DNA of 34,127 nucleotides, from the NCBI GenBank assembly GCA_945864305.1, contig CAMBAJ010000022.1, positions 1 through 34,127 on the forward strand. The letters run 5' to 3'. The notes under the pieces are model-generated. The model was not told the DNA's origin. It did not search any database and saw nothing but the letters and a program-made list of their open reading frames with translations. Source of the stretch: an uncultured Clostridia bacterium (lineage in GTDB: Bacteria; Bacillota; Clostridia; Oscillospirales; Oscillospiraceae). Both the position numbers and the translations under genes were made by a program. This document shows positions 6,573 through 14,194 of the stretch, piece after piece (positions within the stretch are counted from its first letter, which is position 1; the number at the start of each line of letters is the position of its first letter).

Positions 6573-6573
6573 G

Positions 6574-6607
6574 AAAAAGGGCCGTCCCAACCGGGACGGT
6601 CCTTTTT
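6574..6607. terminator. Bidirectional terminator between trxA and the MocR gene
   Basis: A5 followed by a 10-bp GC stem (GGGCCGTCCC pairing with GGGACGGTCC, loop AACC) and T5. It serves trxA from the left and the convergent MocR-type gene from the right. Confidence 0.9.
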
Positions 6608-6609
6608 GT

Positions 6610-7995
6610 CTATTCCGCAAAGACCTCTGCCAGCAGCGCCATGGCCTCCGGCAGCCGGTCCGCGTCCAGACTGGCGTAGTTCACCACCAGAGTGTGGGCG
6701 TGGCCGGGACTGGGGATGGCCGCGTACTCCGACAGGAAGCCCAGCCGGACGCCAGCTGCTTCCGCCCTCTGGCGGAGGGTCTCGTCGCTCTGAGCGGTAT
6801 CCAGCCGCAGCAGGAAGTGGAGCCCGGCGCCCTGCTCGGAGATGGTGATGCGGCGGGCGAAGGGACTGGTGCGGAAGGCGTCCAGCACCGCCGCCCGGCG
6901 GGTGCGATATTCCTTCCGCATCCGGGAGAGATGCTGCTCATAGTGGCCGCCGTCCAGAAAGCGGGCCAGCACGTGCTGCTCCAGAGCCGGGACGGTGCAG
7001 GCGTAAAAATCCAGCTCCCGGCGGTAGCGTTCCAGCAATCTGGGCGGCAGGACCATGAAGCCCACGCGCATGGAGGGGGAGATGGTCTGGGAGAAGGTGT
7101 TCATGTAGATGACCCGCCCGCCGCTGTCGATGCTCTGCAGGGTGGGGATGGGACGGCCGGAGAAGCGGAACTCGCTGTCGTAGTCGTCCTCGATGATGAC
7201 GCCGTCGGCCTGCTCCGCCCAGCGCAGCAGCGCCTGGCGCCGGCCAATGGAGGTGACGGTGCCGGTGGGATAGTGGTGGGACGGGGAGATGTGGACCACG
7301 TTGGCCCCGGAGGTCCGCAGAGCGGCCAGATCCATGCCCTGCCGGTCCAGAGGCACCGGTACGCAGGCGGCGCCGCACTTGCCGTAGACCTGCCGGATCT
7401 TGGGGTAGCCGGGGTCCTCCACGGCAAACACCGCCTCCCTGCCCAGGAGCTGCGCCAGCAATAAATAGAGGTACTCCGCACCGGCGCCCACCACGATCTG
7501 CTCCGGAGAGACCGACATCCCCTTGTAATCCCGCAGGTCGTCGGCAATGGCCCGGCGCAGGGCGGGAAGCCCCTGGTGGGGCACCGGGGAGAGCAGTGGC
7601 CCGCCGCCCTCGGACAGCACCTGCCGGGTCAGCCGGGCCCAGGTGGACACGGGGAACCGGGAGCCGTCCACCCGGTTGTTCTTCAGGTCCAGCTTCCAGA
7701 CCTTCGGCACCTCCGCCGGGATGGCGGCGGGAGAGGGGGCCTCCGGGGGCCGGTCCACGTGGGAGACGAAGAACCCCCGCTTGGGCAGGGTGTAGACATA
7801 GCCCTCGGCCTCCAGCTGCTGATAGGCGCCCTCCACGGTGATGACAGAGATGTGCAGATGCTCCGCCAGGGCCCGCTTGGAGGGCAGACGCTCCCCGGTG
7901 GCCAACGTGCCGTCCAGAATATCCGCCCGGATGCGGCGGTACAGGTATTCGTAAAGGGACAGTCCGCCCCGGTCCTCCAGCGAATAGGTCAGCAT
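6610..7995 (-). CDS. MocR/PdxR-type regulator (GntR HTH + aminotransferase-like domain) without the PLP lysine
   Basis: The 461 residues combine a GntR-type winged helix (about 12-80: YEYLYRRIRADILDGTLATGERLPSKRALA, then VEGAYQQLEAEGYVY) with a class I aminotransferase-like domain (about 105-460). Most cofactor-site motifs are present: SPSHHYPTG and IIEDDYDSEFR. At the Schiff-base position the expected FSK is FSQ: Gln303 in MNTFSQTISPSMRVGF. The gene therefore probably encodes a regulator that cannot bind PLP covalently. It is divergent from an ECF transporter S component and its promoter overlaps that gene's promoter, so it most likely controls that transporter and itself. Vitamin B6 as signal is inference from the family. 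Confidence 0.92.
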   Translation of the reverse strand: MLTYSLEDRGGLSLYEYLYRRIRADILDGTLATGERLPSKRALAEHLHISVITVEGAYQQLEAEGYVYTLPKRGFFVSHVDRPPEAPSPAAIPAEVPKVWKLDLKNNRVDGSRFPVSTWARLTRQVLSEGGGPLLSPVPHQGLPALRRAIADDLRDYKGMSVSPEQIVVGAGAEYLYLLLAQLLGREAVFAVEDPGYPKIRQVYGKCGAACVPVPLDRQGMDLAALRTSGANVVHISPSHHYPTGTVTSIGRRQALLRWAEQADGVIIEDDYDSEFRFSGRPIPTLQSIDSGGRVIYMNTFSQTISPSMRVGFMVLPPRLLERYRRELDFYACTVPALEQHVLARFLDGGHYEQHLSRMRKEYRTRRAAVLDAFRTSPFARRITISEQGAGLHFLLRLDTAQSDETLRQRAEAAGVRLGFLSEYAAIPSPGHAHTLVVNYASLDADRLPEAMALLAEVFAE

Positions 7996-8042
7996 GTCAC
8001 GGCCTCCTATCTGACCTTATGAAAAAGAATAAAAATGGATAT

Positions 8043-8070
8043 TTGAATCATATCACAAATGGCTTATCAT
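8043..8070 (+). promoter_or_regulatory. Promoter of the ECF S-component gene
   Basis: TTGAAT (8043-8048), a 16-bp spacer and TATCAT (8065-8070). It overlaps almost completely the oppositely directed promoter of the MocR-type gene, so the two would compete for RNA polymerase. Confidence 0.45.
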
Positions 8071-8075
8071 GGCAA
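8047..8075 (-). promoter_or_regulatory. Promoter of the MocR-type gene
   Basis: On the minus strand, TTGCCA (8075-8070), 17 bp, TATGAT (8052-8047). The transcript would start near 8040, giving a leader of about 45 nt. It shares its -10 and -35 bases with the divergent promoter. Confidence 0.6.
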
Positions 8076-8108
8076 CATCAACAAACACCCGGAAGGAGAA
8101 AAAATAAC

Positions 8109-8636
8109 ATGGAACAGACGAAAAACGGCAGCCAGACCAGAATGCTGGTCATGGCGGGCCTGTTTGCGGCCCTGGGCTGCGTGGCCACGATGGTATTGCA
8201 GGTGCCCTCCCCCACCGGCGGCTATATGAACCTGGGCGACACGGTGGTGATCCTGGGGGCGTATCTGCTGGGACCCGTGTACGGCGCCATCGCCGGCGGC
8301 GTGGGTCCCGCCCTGGCGGACCTGCTGTCTGGCTACGGTGTCTACGTGCCGGCCACCCTGGTCATCAAGGCCCTCATGGGTCTGACAGCGGCGCTGCTGT
8401 ATCAGGCACTGGGTAAAAAGCCCTGGGCGCTGGTGGCCTGCGGCGCGGCGGCGGAGGCCATCATGGTGGTGGGCTACTGGCTGTTTGACGGCATTCTGAT
8501 GGGCAGCCTGGCGGGCAGCGCCGCGGGCCTCCCCAGCAATTTCGTCCAGGCGGCCTTTGGACTGGTGGTCTCCACCCTGCTGGCGCTGGCTCTGCGGAAG
8601 AGTAGCTATGGCCGCAGGGAATTCCCCAGCCTGTAA
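8109..8636 (+). CDS. ECF transporter S component, vitamin uptake (B6-like by context)
   Basis: The ATG at 8109 follows GGAAGGAG; an in-frame ATG at 8019 has no ribosome-binding site and lies upstream of the predicted promoter. The 175-residue product is almost entirely hydrophobic, with about six membrane segments. It carries the S-component hallmarks TRMLVMAGLFAALGCVATMVLQ, PSPTGGYMNLGDTVVILGAYLLGPVYGAIAGGVGPALADLL and TLVIKALMGLTAALLY. S components bind the vitamin and dock to a shared EcfAA'T energy module encoded elsewhere. The divergent MocR-type regulator points to a vitamin B6 compound, as in PdxR-controlled PdxU-type systems. Substrate is not provable from sequence. Confidence 0.85.
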   Translation: MEQTKNGSQTRMLVMAGLFAALGCVATMVLQVPSPTGGYMNLGDTVVILGAYLLGPVYGAIAGGVGPALADLLSGYGVYVPATLVIKALMGLTAALLYQALGKKPWALVACGAAAEAIMVVGYWLFDGILMGSLAGSAAGLPSNFVQAAFGLVVSTLLALALRKSSYGRREFPSL

Positions 8637-8652
8637 AGAGAGTGCACAGAAA

Positions 8653-8688
8653 AGCACCCCCGCGGGTTCTAAAACCCGCGGGGGTGCT
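8653..8688 (-). terminator. 16-bp hairpin downstream of the DUF975 gene
   Basis: Perfect 16-base arms (8653-8668, 8673-8688) with loop CTAA. On the minus strand a TTTTCTG tract follows, so it mainly terminates the leftward DUF975 gene. On the plus strand there is no T-run after it, although it lies 16 bp past the ECF gene. Confidence 0.75.
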
Positions 8689-8710
8689 GTACGCTGTAGA
8701 GATGCCGGAG

Positions 8711-9565
8711 TCACAGTCCGCCCAGGCCGTCGGGGCCCATGTCGTTGTTCCAGGGATTGCTGTTCCGGGGAGCGGCACCCTCGCCCACGCCGGAGGTGGA
8801 CTTGGCGGTTTCAAAATAGCCCAGTTCCACGCACTGGTAGTTGGGGAGGTAGAACAGGGACACCACAAGGCTCCACAGGCTGGAGATCAGCACCCAGCCC
8901 CAGGCGGGCAGCATCGCGTAGAGGGAGGGGGCGGCGGAGACAGCGGAGAGGACCTGGGCGGAGCTGTCGATGTAGGTCATGGCGTCTGAAAAGAGCTCCT
9001 CATAGAAGAACGTGCTCTCCACCATGGAGGGGACGGAGGCCAGCAGGGTCCAGCCGAGGTAGCTCAGGTCCAGGGTGAACAGCTGGCCCTTGTAGCCCAG
9101 GGTCTGCTGTTTGCTCATGTCCAGAGCCTCCATAATGCCGATGCCGGGGTTTTCATACAGGTTGTACAGCGCAAAGCGGTAGCGGTAGGCGGCGATAAAG
9201 CCGGGGATGATGAAGAGCATGGACCACAGCCAGATAAAAATGTACATGACGATGTTCAGTCCGATGATCTTGCCCACAAAGGAAAAACCGTCGAACAGCG
9301 TCAGGTATTCGGCCCGCTCGCCCCGGCGGATGGCCATGCAGTATAGTACGAAGCCGGAGCCCAACACCATACCCATAAGGGAGGCGAGAATGGAGAAAAA
9401 GGTGGAGACGATGCCGGTGCTGCTGAGAAAGGACGTCACCAGATCCAGCGCCAGCAGCAGCGCCAGATAGAGCGCTGCCATGCCCTTGGGAGACACTTGG
9501 GCGTCCCGCAGCAGATTTTTCATATCAGCCTTCAGCTGTTTTCGGTCGATGAGTTCAGCCATCAT
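8711..9565 (-). CDS. DUF975 family integral membrane protein
   Basis: The 284-residue product has about five or six hydrophobic segments and the features of the DUF975 family: an N-terminal basic helix (RKQLKADMKNLLRD), the membrane entry PGFIAAYRYRFALYNLYENPGIGIMEALDMSKQQTLGYKGQLFTLDLSYLGW split over several segments, and a C-terminal cytosolic tail rich in Gly, Ser and Asn. GGAGG lies 8 bases before ATG 9565; the adjacent ATG at 9562 is an alternative. It is a single-gene unit with its own promoter and terminator. The molecular function of DUF975 proteins is unknown. Much longer readings of this frame extend antisense over rnfC and are not real. Confidence 0.85.
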   Translation of the reverse strand: MMAELIDRKQLKADMKNLLRDAQVSPKGMAALYLALLLALDLVTSFLSSTGIVSTFFSILASLMGMVLGSGFVLYCMAIRRGERAEYLTLFDGFSFVGKIIGLNIVMYIFIWLWSMLFIIPGFIAAYRYRFALYNLYENPGIGIMEALDMSKQQTLGYKGQLFTLDLSYLGWTLLASVPSMVESTFFYEELFSDAMTYIDSSAQVLSAVSAAPSLYAMLPAWGWVLISSLWSLVVSLFYLPNYQCVELGYFETAKSTSGVGEGAAPRNSNPWNNDMGPDGLGGL

Positions 9566-9623
9566 GAGAAGGACCTCCGTGTACGCAGTTTCACCGGCGG
9601 AGCCGGCGGGAAATATACAAAGC

Positions 9624-9652
9624 AGTCTATCATATTTTGGCGGAATTAACAA
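9624..9652 (-). promoter_or_regulatory. Promoter of the DUF975 gene
   Basis: On the minus strand, TTGTTA (9652-9647), a 17-bp spacer and TAGACT (9629-9624), about 60 bp before the start codon. Confidence 0.55.
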
Positions 9653-9764
9653 GTGAGACGTATGGAAACCTGCAATATTCCTGAAAAATGTGAAAAAATA
9701 TCCAAAACTACATGAGAAAAGTGAAAAAAAGGGTATATTTCCGCAAAAACCGGTGTTCACAGTC

Positions 9765-9793
9765 TGGACATTTTTTGAAATTGGGTGTAAAAT
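9765..9793 (+). promoter_or_regulatory. Sigma-A promoter of the rnf operon
   Basis: TGGACA (9765-9770), a 17-bp spacer and TAAAAT (9788-9793). The transcript would start near 9800 and carry a leader of about 111 nt before rnfC. Confidence 0.65.
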
Positions 9794-9817
9794 CAAACGC
9801 AGTATGTGGTAGTATCG

Positions 9818-9878
9818 CCAGGGGACCGTCATGCCCCGGCCCGCGCGCCGGCGGGCAGGGGTCCTGTAGGTGCCCTGG
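9818..9878 (+). promoter_or_regulatory. Structured leader of the rnf mRNA
   Basis: Nested complementarity: CCAGG(G) at 9818-9823 with (C)CCTGG at 9873-9878, GGACC (9823-9827) with GGTCC (9860-9864), and an inner GC stem TGCCC-CGGC with GCCG-GGGCA at 9831-9857 that has a two-base bulge. No T-run follows, so it is not a terminator. It fits no riboswitch class I recognise. Confidence 0.4.
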
Positions 9879-9910
9879 ACGCTATCAGGAGTAAAAATGA
9901 GGTGAAGACA

Positions 9911-11284
9911 ATGGCACAAGCTTTCTTTGGCGGCGTTCATCCCAATGACATGAAAGCCGCGACCAATGAAAAGGCCATCGAGCAGCTGGCACCGCCGGCA
10001 GAGGTGGTCATCCCCATGTCGATGCACTTTGGCGCACCTTGCACACCCCTGGTCAAAGCCGGGGATCATGTAAAAGTGGGCCAGAAGATCGGCGAATTCC
10101 GCGGTCTGGGCGCGCCGATTCACGCCAGTGTTTCCGGCACGGTCAAGGTTGTGGAGCCCCGCCCCTACAGTATGGGCGGCAATATTACGTCCGTGGTGAT
10201 CGAGAACGATTTCCAGGACGAGCTCTCTGAAGAGGTCAAGGCCCCCGCGGACCCCGACGCTCTCACTGTCGATGAGATGGTGGAGATCGTCAAAAACGCC
10301 GGTATCGTCGGTATGGGCGGCGCAACCTTCCCCACCCATGTCAAGATTTCCGGCGGCATCGGCAAGGTGGACACCGTCATCATCAACGGCGCGGAGTGCG
10401 AGCCTTACATCACCGGCGACCACCGCACCATGCTGGAGCGCCCTGAGGAGATCATCGGCGGCTGCAAGTATCTGGCTAAGATGTTCGGCGTGGACAAGGT
10501 CGTCATCGGAGTGGAGGACAACAAGCAGAACGGCATCGACGCCATGAACAAGGTCATTGCCGAGCAGAAGGCCCCTGTTGTGGTGGAGCCCCTGCACTGC
10601 CGTTATCCCCAGGGCGGTGAGAAGCAGCTCTGCCAGGCCATCACCGGCAAGCAGGTGCCTCCCGGAGGACTGCCCTCCAACATCGGCTGCGCCGTGTTCA
10701 ACATCAACACCACCTGCGCCATCTTCCGCGCCATCACCCAGGGCATGCCCGTGGTGCGCAAGATCGTCACCGTGTCCGGCTCCGGCATCATCGAGCCCAA
10801 GAACATCGAGTGCCCCATCGGCACCCCCGTCAGCTGCCTGCTGGACGCCTGCGGCGGCGTGAAGGACGGTACTTACAAGCTCATCGCCGGCGGCCCCATG
10901 ATGGGCATGGCCCAGTACACCGCCGACATCCCCGTGGCCAAGGGCACCGGCGCTATCCTGGCGTTCTGCGAGAACGAGGAGCAGACAGTGGAAAATCCCC
11001 AGTGCATCCGCTGCGGCAAGTGTGTCGCCGCCTGTCCCGTGCACCTGGAGCCCCTGTTCATGTATCAGTATGCCTCCAAGGGCATGGTGGATGAGCTGAA
11101 CGCGGCCAACATCATGGACTGCATGGAGTGCGGCGCCTGCGCCTACACCTGCCCCGCCCGGATGCATCTGACTCATATGTTCAAGTACGGCAAGCAGCTG
11201 GTGAAGAACAAGATGGCTGCCGATAAGGCCGCGGCCGAGGCCAAGAAGGCCGCGGAAGAGAAGAAGGAGGCTGTGAACAAATGA
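9911..11284 (+). CDS. rnfC: Ion-translocating ferredoxin:NAD+ oxidoreductase subunit RnfC
   Basis: RnfC is the peripheral cytoplasmic subunit that binds FMN and NADH. The 457-residue product begins MAQAFFGGVHPNDMK, has a biotinyl/lipoyl-like N-terminal domain, the dinucleotide and FMN region (GIVGMGGATFPTHVK and INGAECEPYITGDHR), a SLBB-type segment, and two C-terminal 4Fe-4S motifs, CIRCGKCVAACP and CMECGACAYTCP. A lysine/alanine/glutamate-rich helix ends the protein. The start at 9911 follows GAGGTG; the frame open to 9806 is leader. The stop overlaps the rnfD start in an ATGA, so the genes are translationally coupled. Arginine codons are mostly CGC or CGT, suggesting high expression. Confidence 0.97.
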   Translation: MAQAFFGGVHPNDMKAATNEKAIEQLAPPAEVVIPMSMHFGAPCTPLVKAGDHVKVGQKIGEFRGLGAPIHASVSGTVKVVEPRPYSMGGNITSVVIENDFQDELSEEVKAPADPDALTVDEMVEIVKNAGIVGMGGATFPTHVKISGGIGKVDTVIINGAECEPYITGDHRTMLERPEEIIGGCKYLAKMFGVDKVVIGVEDNKQNGIDAMNKVIAEQKAPVVVEPLHCRYPQGGEKQLCQAITGKQVPPGGLPSNIGCAVFNINTTCAIFRAITQGMPVVRKIVTVSGSGIIEPKNIECPIGTPVSCLLDACGGVKDGTYKLIAGGPMMGMAQYTADIPVAKGTGAILAFCENEEQTVENPQCIRCGKCVAACPVHLEPLFMYQYASKGMVDELNAANIMDCMECGACAYTCPARMHLTHMFKYGKQLVKNKMAADKAAAEAKKAAEEKKEAVNK

Positions 11285-12300
11285 CGGATTACAAGAATTT
11301 GAAGCTCATTGCCACTTCCAATCCTCATATCCGCAGCAGCGAGACCACCCGCTCCATCATGCTGGACGTCATCATCGCTATGGTGCCCGCTCTGGTCTGG
11401 TCTGTGTTCTGCTTTGGCCTGAAGGCCCTGACCCTAACCGTGGTGTCCGTTCTGGGCTGCGTGTTCTGGGAGTGGCTGTACCGCAAGCTGATGAAGAAGC
11501 CCCAGTCCGTGGGCGACCTCAGCGCTGTTGTCACCGGCATGCTGCTGGCCTTTGTCTGCCCCGTGACCACCCCCTACTGGATGGTCATCATCGGCGGCTT
11601 CTTCTCCATCGTCGTGGTCAAGCAGCTCTTCGGCGGCATCGGCAAGAACTTTGTCAACCCCGCTCTGGCGGGCCGCGCATTCCTGCTGGGCAGCTATGCC
11701 GGCGTCATGACCTCCTGGATCGCCCCCGGCGAGAAGGCCCCCCTGTTCGGCTCCACCGCTGACGTCGTCACCGCGGCCACTCCGCTGCTGTACATGAAGA
11801 ACGGCGACATGGAGGGCCTGAAGAGCACCTTCTCCGTTATGGACATGTTCCTGGGCAAGACCGGCGGCTCCCTGGGTGAGATCTCCGCTCTGCTGCTGCT
11901 GGTGGGCGGCGCCTACCTGATCTGGCGCAAGGTCATCAACTGGCAGACCCCCGTGGCCTATATTGCCACCGTGGCCGTCCTGACCTTCCTGTTCCCCAAG
12001 GGCAGCGCCTCCGGCCTGGAGTGGATGCTGTACAGCATCTTCGGCGGCGGCCTGTTCCTGGGCGCCTTCTTCATGGCCACTGACTACGCCACCTCTCCCG
12101 TTACCAAGAAGGGCCAGCTGATCTTCGGCATCGGCTGCGGCCTGTTCACTGTACTCATCCGGTACTTCGGCTCCTACAACGAGGGCGTCTGCTACTCCAT
12201 CATGGTCATGAACCTGTTCGTGCCCCTGATCGACAAGTACACCAAGCCCGTCCGCTTTGGCGTCGTGAAATCCGATAAGAAGGAGGCGGCTGCGAAATGA
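11281..12300 (+). CDS. rnfD: Rnf complex membrane subunit RnfD
   Basis: The 339-residue membrane protein has about nine hydrophobic segments and covalently binds FMN through a threonine. The likely site is Thr167 in DVVTAATPLLYM, matching the NqrB/RnfD attachment motif ending in AT. Other family markers are SNPHIRSSETTRSIMLDVIIAM at the N-terminus, NPALAGRAFLLGSYA, and MATDYATSPVTKKGQLIFGIGCG near the C-terminus. The start and stop both overlap neighbours by four bases (ATGA). RnfD forms part of the ion-conducting core with RnfA and RnfE; whether the ion is Na+ or H+ cannot be read here. Confidence 0.96.
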   Translation: MTDYKNLKLIATSNPHIRSSETTRSIMLDVIIAMVPALVWSVFCFGLKALTLTVVSVLGCVFWEWLYRKLMKKPQSVGDLSAVVTGMLLAFVCPVTTPYWMVIIGGFFSIVVVKQLFGGIGKNFVNPALAGRAFLLGSYAGVMTSWIAPGEKAPLFGSTADVVTAATPLLYMKNGDMEGLKSTFSVMDMFLGKTGGSLGEISALLLLVGGAYLIWRKVINWQTPVAYIATVAVLTFLFPKGSASGLEWMLYSIFGGGLFLGAFFMATDYATSPVTKKGQLIFGIGCGLFTVLIRYFGSYNEGVCYSIMVMNLFVPLIDKYTKPVRFGVVKSDKKEAAAK

Positions 12301-12932
12301 GCAACGAAGTGAAGACCAAAGAAAAAGTCAATATGGACCCCAAGTACATCATCAAGCTGACCGTGACCCTGTTCGCAACCTGCGTCATCGTCGCCGGCCT
12401 GCTGGGCCTGGTCAACATGGTGACCAAGGACAAGATCGCGGCCATCAACTGGGAGAACACCCAGACCGCTATGAAGGCCGTCGTGGCCGATCCCGACAAC
12501 ACCGAGTTCTCCGAGGCGCTGGAAAACACCGACGCCATGAGCGCCGCGGCCAAGGCAGCCGGCGGCACCCTGGACTCCGTGTATGAGGTTCTGGTGGGCG
12601 GCGAGAACGCCGGCTACGCCATCAAGGTCGTCGCCTCCGGCTCTCAGGGCAACATCGAAATGATGGTCGGCGTGGACGCCGAGGGCGTCGTCACCGGCGT
12701 GTCCATCGTCGATAACTCCGAGACCTCCGGCATCGGTTCCAAGGTCATGAGCAACGAGCCGCTGAGCAGCGGCGTGGGCGTGCTGGACCAGTTCCAGGGC
12801 AAGAGCGCTGCTGCTGACGGCACCCTGACCGTGGGCAAGAACGTGGATGCCATTTCCGGCGCCACCGTGTCCAGCAAGGGCGTCACCGCCGGCGTCAATG
12901 CTGCGCTGGCCGTGGCCGGCGCCATCGGCTGA
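12297..12932 (+). CDS. rnfG: Rnf complex FMN-binding subunit RnfG
   Basis: RnfG has one N-terminal membrane anchor (about residues 19-41: IKLTVTLFATCVIVAGLLGLV) and an extracytoplasmic FMN-binding domain. The covalent attachment motif SGATVSS places FMN on Thr190. The 211-residue length is normal. It overlaps rnfD by four bases and is followed by rnfE after 20 bp that include AGGGAGGAG. The segment at about 145-165 (GIGSKVMSNEPL) matches the conserved region before the FMN site. Confidence 0.96.
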   Translation: MSNEVKTKEKVNMDPKYIIKLTVTLFATCVIVAGLLGLVNMVTKDKIAAINWENTQTAMKAVVADPDNTEFSEALENTDAMSAAAKAAGGTLDSVYEVLVGGENAGYAIKVVASGSQGNIEMMVGVDAEGVVTGVSIVDNSETSGIGSKVMSNEPLSSGVGVLDQFQGKSAAADGTLTVGKNVDAISGATVSSKGVTAGVNAALAVAGAIG

Positions 12933-12952
12933 GAAGGGAGGAGCTGAACTTT

Positions 12953-13591
12953 ATGAATCTGAAGAAGCAATTTAAGGAAGGCCTCCTGACACAGAACCCG
13001 GTCCTGGTGCAGGTCCTGGGCATGTGCTCCACCATGGCCATCACTACCTCGTTCTTTAACGGCCTGGGCATGGGCCTGGCTGTTACGGTCATTCTGACGC
13101 TGTCCAACGTCATTATCTCCGCCATCCGCAAGATCGTTCCCGACAAGATCCGTATCGCCATGTTCATCGTCGTCATCGCCGGCTTCGTGACCATGGTGGA
13201 CCTGTTCCTGCAGGCCTTTGTGCCCGCTCTGGCCGCGTCTCTGGGCGTGTTCATCCCCCTGATCGTGGTCAACTGCATCATCCTGGGCCGTGCCGAGGCC
13301 TTCTCCTACAAGAACGGCGTTGCCGCCTCTTTCTTTGACGGCATCTTCCAGGGCATCGGCTACACCCTGGTCCTGCTGGCCATGTGCATCATCCGTGAGC
13401 TGCTGGGCGCCGGTACCTTCGGCGGCGGCATCTTCGGCGTGGACGGCAAGGGTATCCGCATCATCCCCGCTCAGTTCCCCGCCGGCATGCTGACCCTGCC
13501 CGTGGGCGGCTTCCTGGTGCTGGCCTGCCTGATCGCCGCCATGCAGTGGGCGCTGTCCAGACCCAAGAAGAATAAGGAGGAGAGCAAATAA
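12953..13591 (+). CDS. rnfE: Rnf complex membrane subunit RnfE
   Basis: The 212-residue protein has six predicted membrane helices and pairs with RnfA. Cys25 (LGMCSTMAI) and Cys108 (IVVNCIILG) are the two conserved cysteines that, with the matching pair in RnfA, hold an intramembrane iron-sulfur centre in Rnf/Nqr complexes. The family markers [11 protein letters not shown] and [12 protein letters not shown] are present. GGGAGGAG precedes the start. The last base of its TAA is the first base of the rnfA start codon. Confidence 0.96.
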   Translation: MNLKKQFKEGLLTQNPVLVQVLGMCSTMAITTSFFNGLGMGLAVTVILTLSNVIISAIRKIVPDKIRIAMFIVVIAGFVTMVDLFLQAFVPALAASLGVFIPLIVVNCIILGRAEAFSYKNGVAASFFDGIFQGIGYTLVLLAMCIIRELLGAGTFGGGIFGVDGKGIRIIPAQFPAGMLTLPVGGFLVLACLIAAMQWALSRPKKNKEESK

Positions 13592-14181
13592 TGGAACAGA
13601 TCACCAACCTCCTGGCAATCACGCTGGGCGCCATTCTGGCGAATAACTTCATCTTCTCCCAGTTCCTGGGCATCTGCCCCTTCCTGGGCGTTTCCAAGAA
13701 AGTCGACACCGCCGTGGGCATGGGCGTGGCTGTGACCTTCGTCATGGGTCTGGCCTCCGCCATCACCTGGCTGGTCAACACCTTCATCCTGATCCCCCTG
13801 GATCTGGGCTACATGCAGACCGTGGCCTTCATTCTGGTCATCGCCTCCCTGGTGCAGTTCATCGAGATGTTCCTGCAGAAGTCCATGCCCACCCTGTACA
13901 CCGCTCTGGGCGTGTATCTGCCTCTGATCACCACCAACTGCGCCGTGCTGGGCGTCGCTCTGCTGAACATCCAGAACAGCTACAACTTCATTGAATCTGT
14001 GGTCTACGGCATTACCGGCGGCCTGGGCTTCCTGCTGGCCATCGTGCTGTTCGCCAGCATCCGTGAGCGTCTGGTCTTTGCCGACTATCCCAAGAACTGG
14101 GATGGTTTCCCCATCGCATTGGTCACCGCAGGCCTGATGGCCCTGGCATTCATGGGCTTCTCCGGCCTGAAGATCTGGTAA
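13591..14181 (+). CDS. rnfA: Rnf complex membrane subunit RnfA
   Basis: The 196-residue protein has six membrane helices and is a paralogue of RnfE. The conserved cysteines are Cys29 ([13 protein letters not shown]) and Cys117 ([12 protein letters not shown]). Length and the motif [17 protein letters not shown] are typical. It shares one base with rnfE (TAATG) and is followed by rnfB after 13 bp containing AAGGAGG. Confidence 0.97.
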   Translation: MEQITNLLAITLGAILANNFIFSQFLGICPFLGVSKKVDTAVGMGVAVTFVMGLASAITWLVNTFILIPLDLGYMQTVAFILVIASLVQFIEMFLQKSMPTLYTALGVYLPLITTNCAVLGVALLNIQNSYNFIESVVYGITGGLGFLLAIVLFASIRERLVFADYPKNWDGFPIALVTAGLMALAFMGFSGLKIW

Positions 14182-14194
14182 GGAGGCATACGGG

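Larger units (their letters stand above)
9566..9910. other. 345-bp divergent gap between the DUF975 gene and rnfC
   Basis: The gap holds the minus-strand DUF975 promoter (9624-9652) with a short CCGGC/GCCGG leader hairpin, then about 100 bp of AT-rich sequence, the rnf promoter (9765-9793) and a GC-rich structured rnf leader (9818-9878). An open frame continuing rnfC upstream to 9806 is part of that leader and has no ribosome-binding site. Confidence 0.6.

Noticed and set aside
8653..8688. Hairpin as terminator of the ECF gene on the plus strand
   Set aside because: No T-run follows on that strand; the T-run is on the minus strand, so it serves the DUF975 gene.
9806..9910. N-terminal extension of rnfC starting at 9806
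   Set aside because: It has no ribosome-binding site, begins at the predicted transcription start, and encodes a Pro/Arg/Gly-rich peptide unlike RnfC. The leader structure explains the bases.
9566..11176. Long minus-strand open frame continuing the DUF975 gene across rnfC
   Set aside because: It is antisense to a clear rnfC; the His/Gly/Val/Leu-rich translation is typical of a shadow frame. The DUF975 gene has a good start at 9565.
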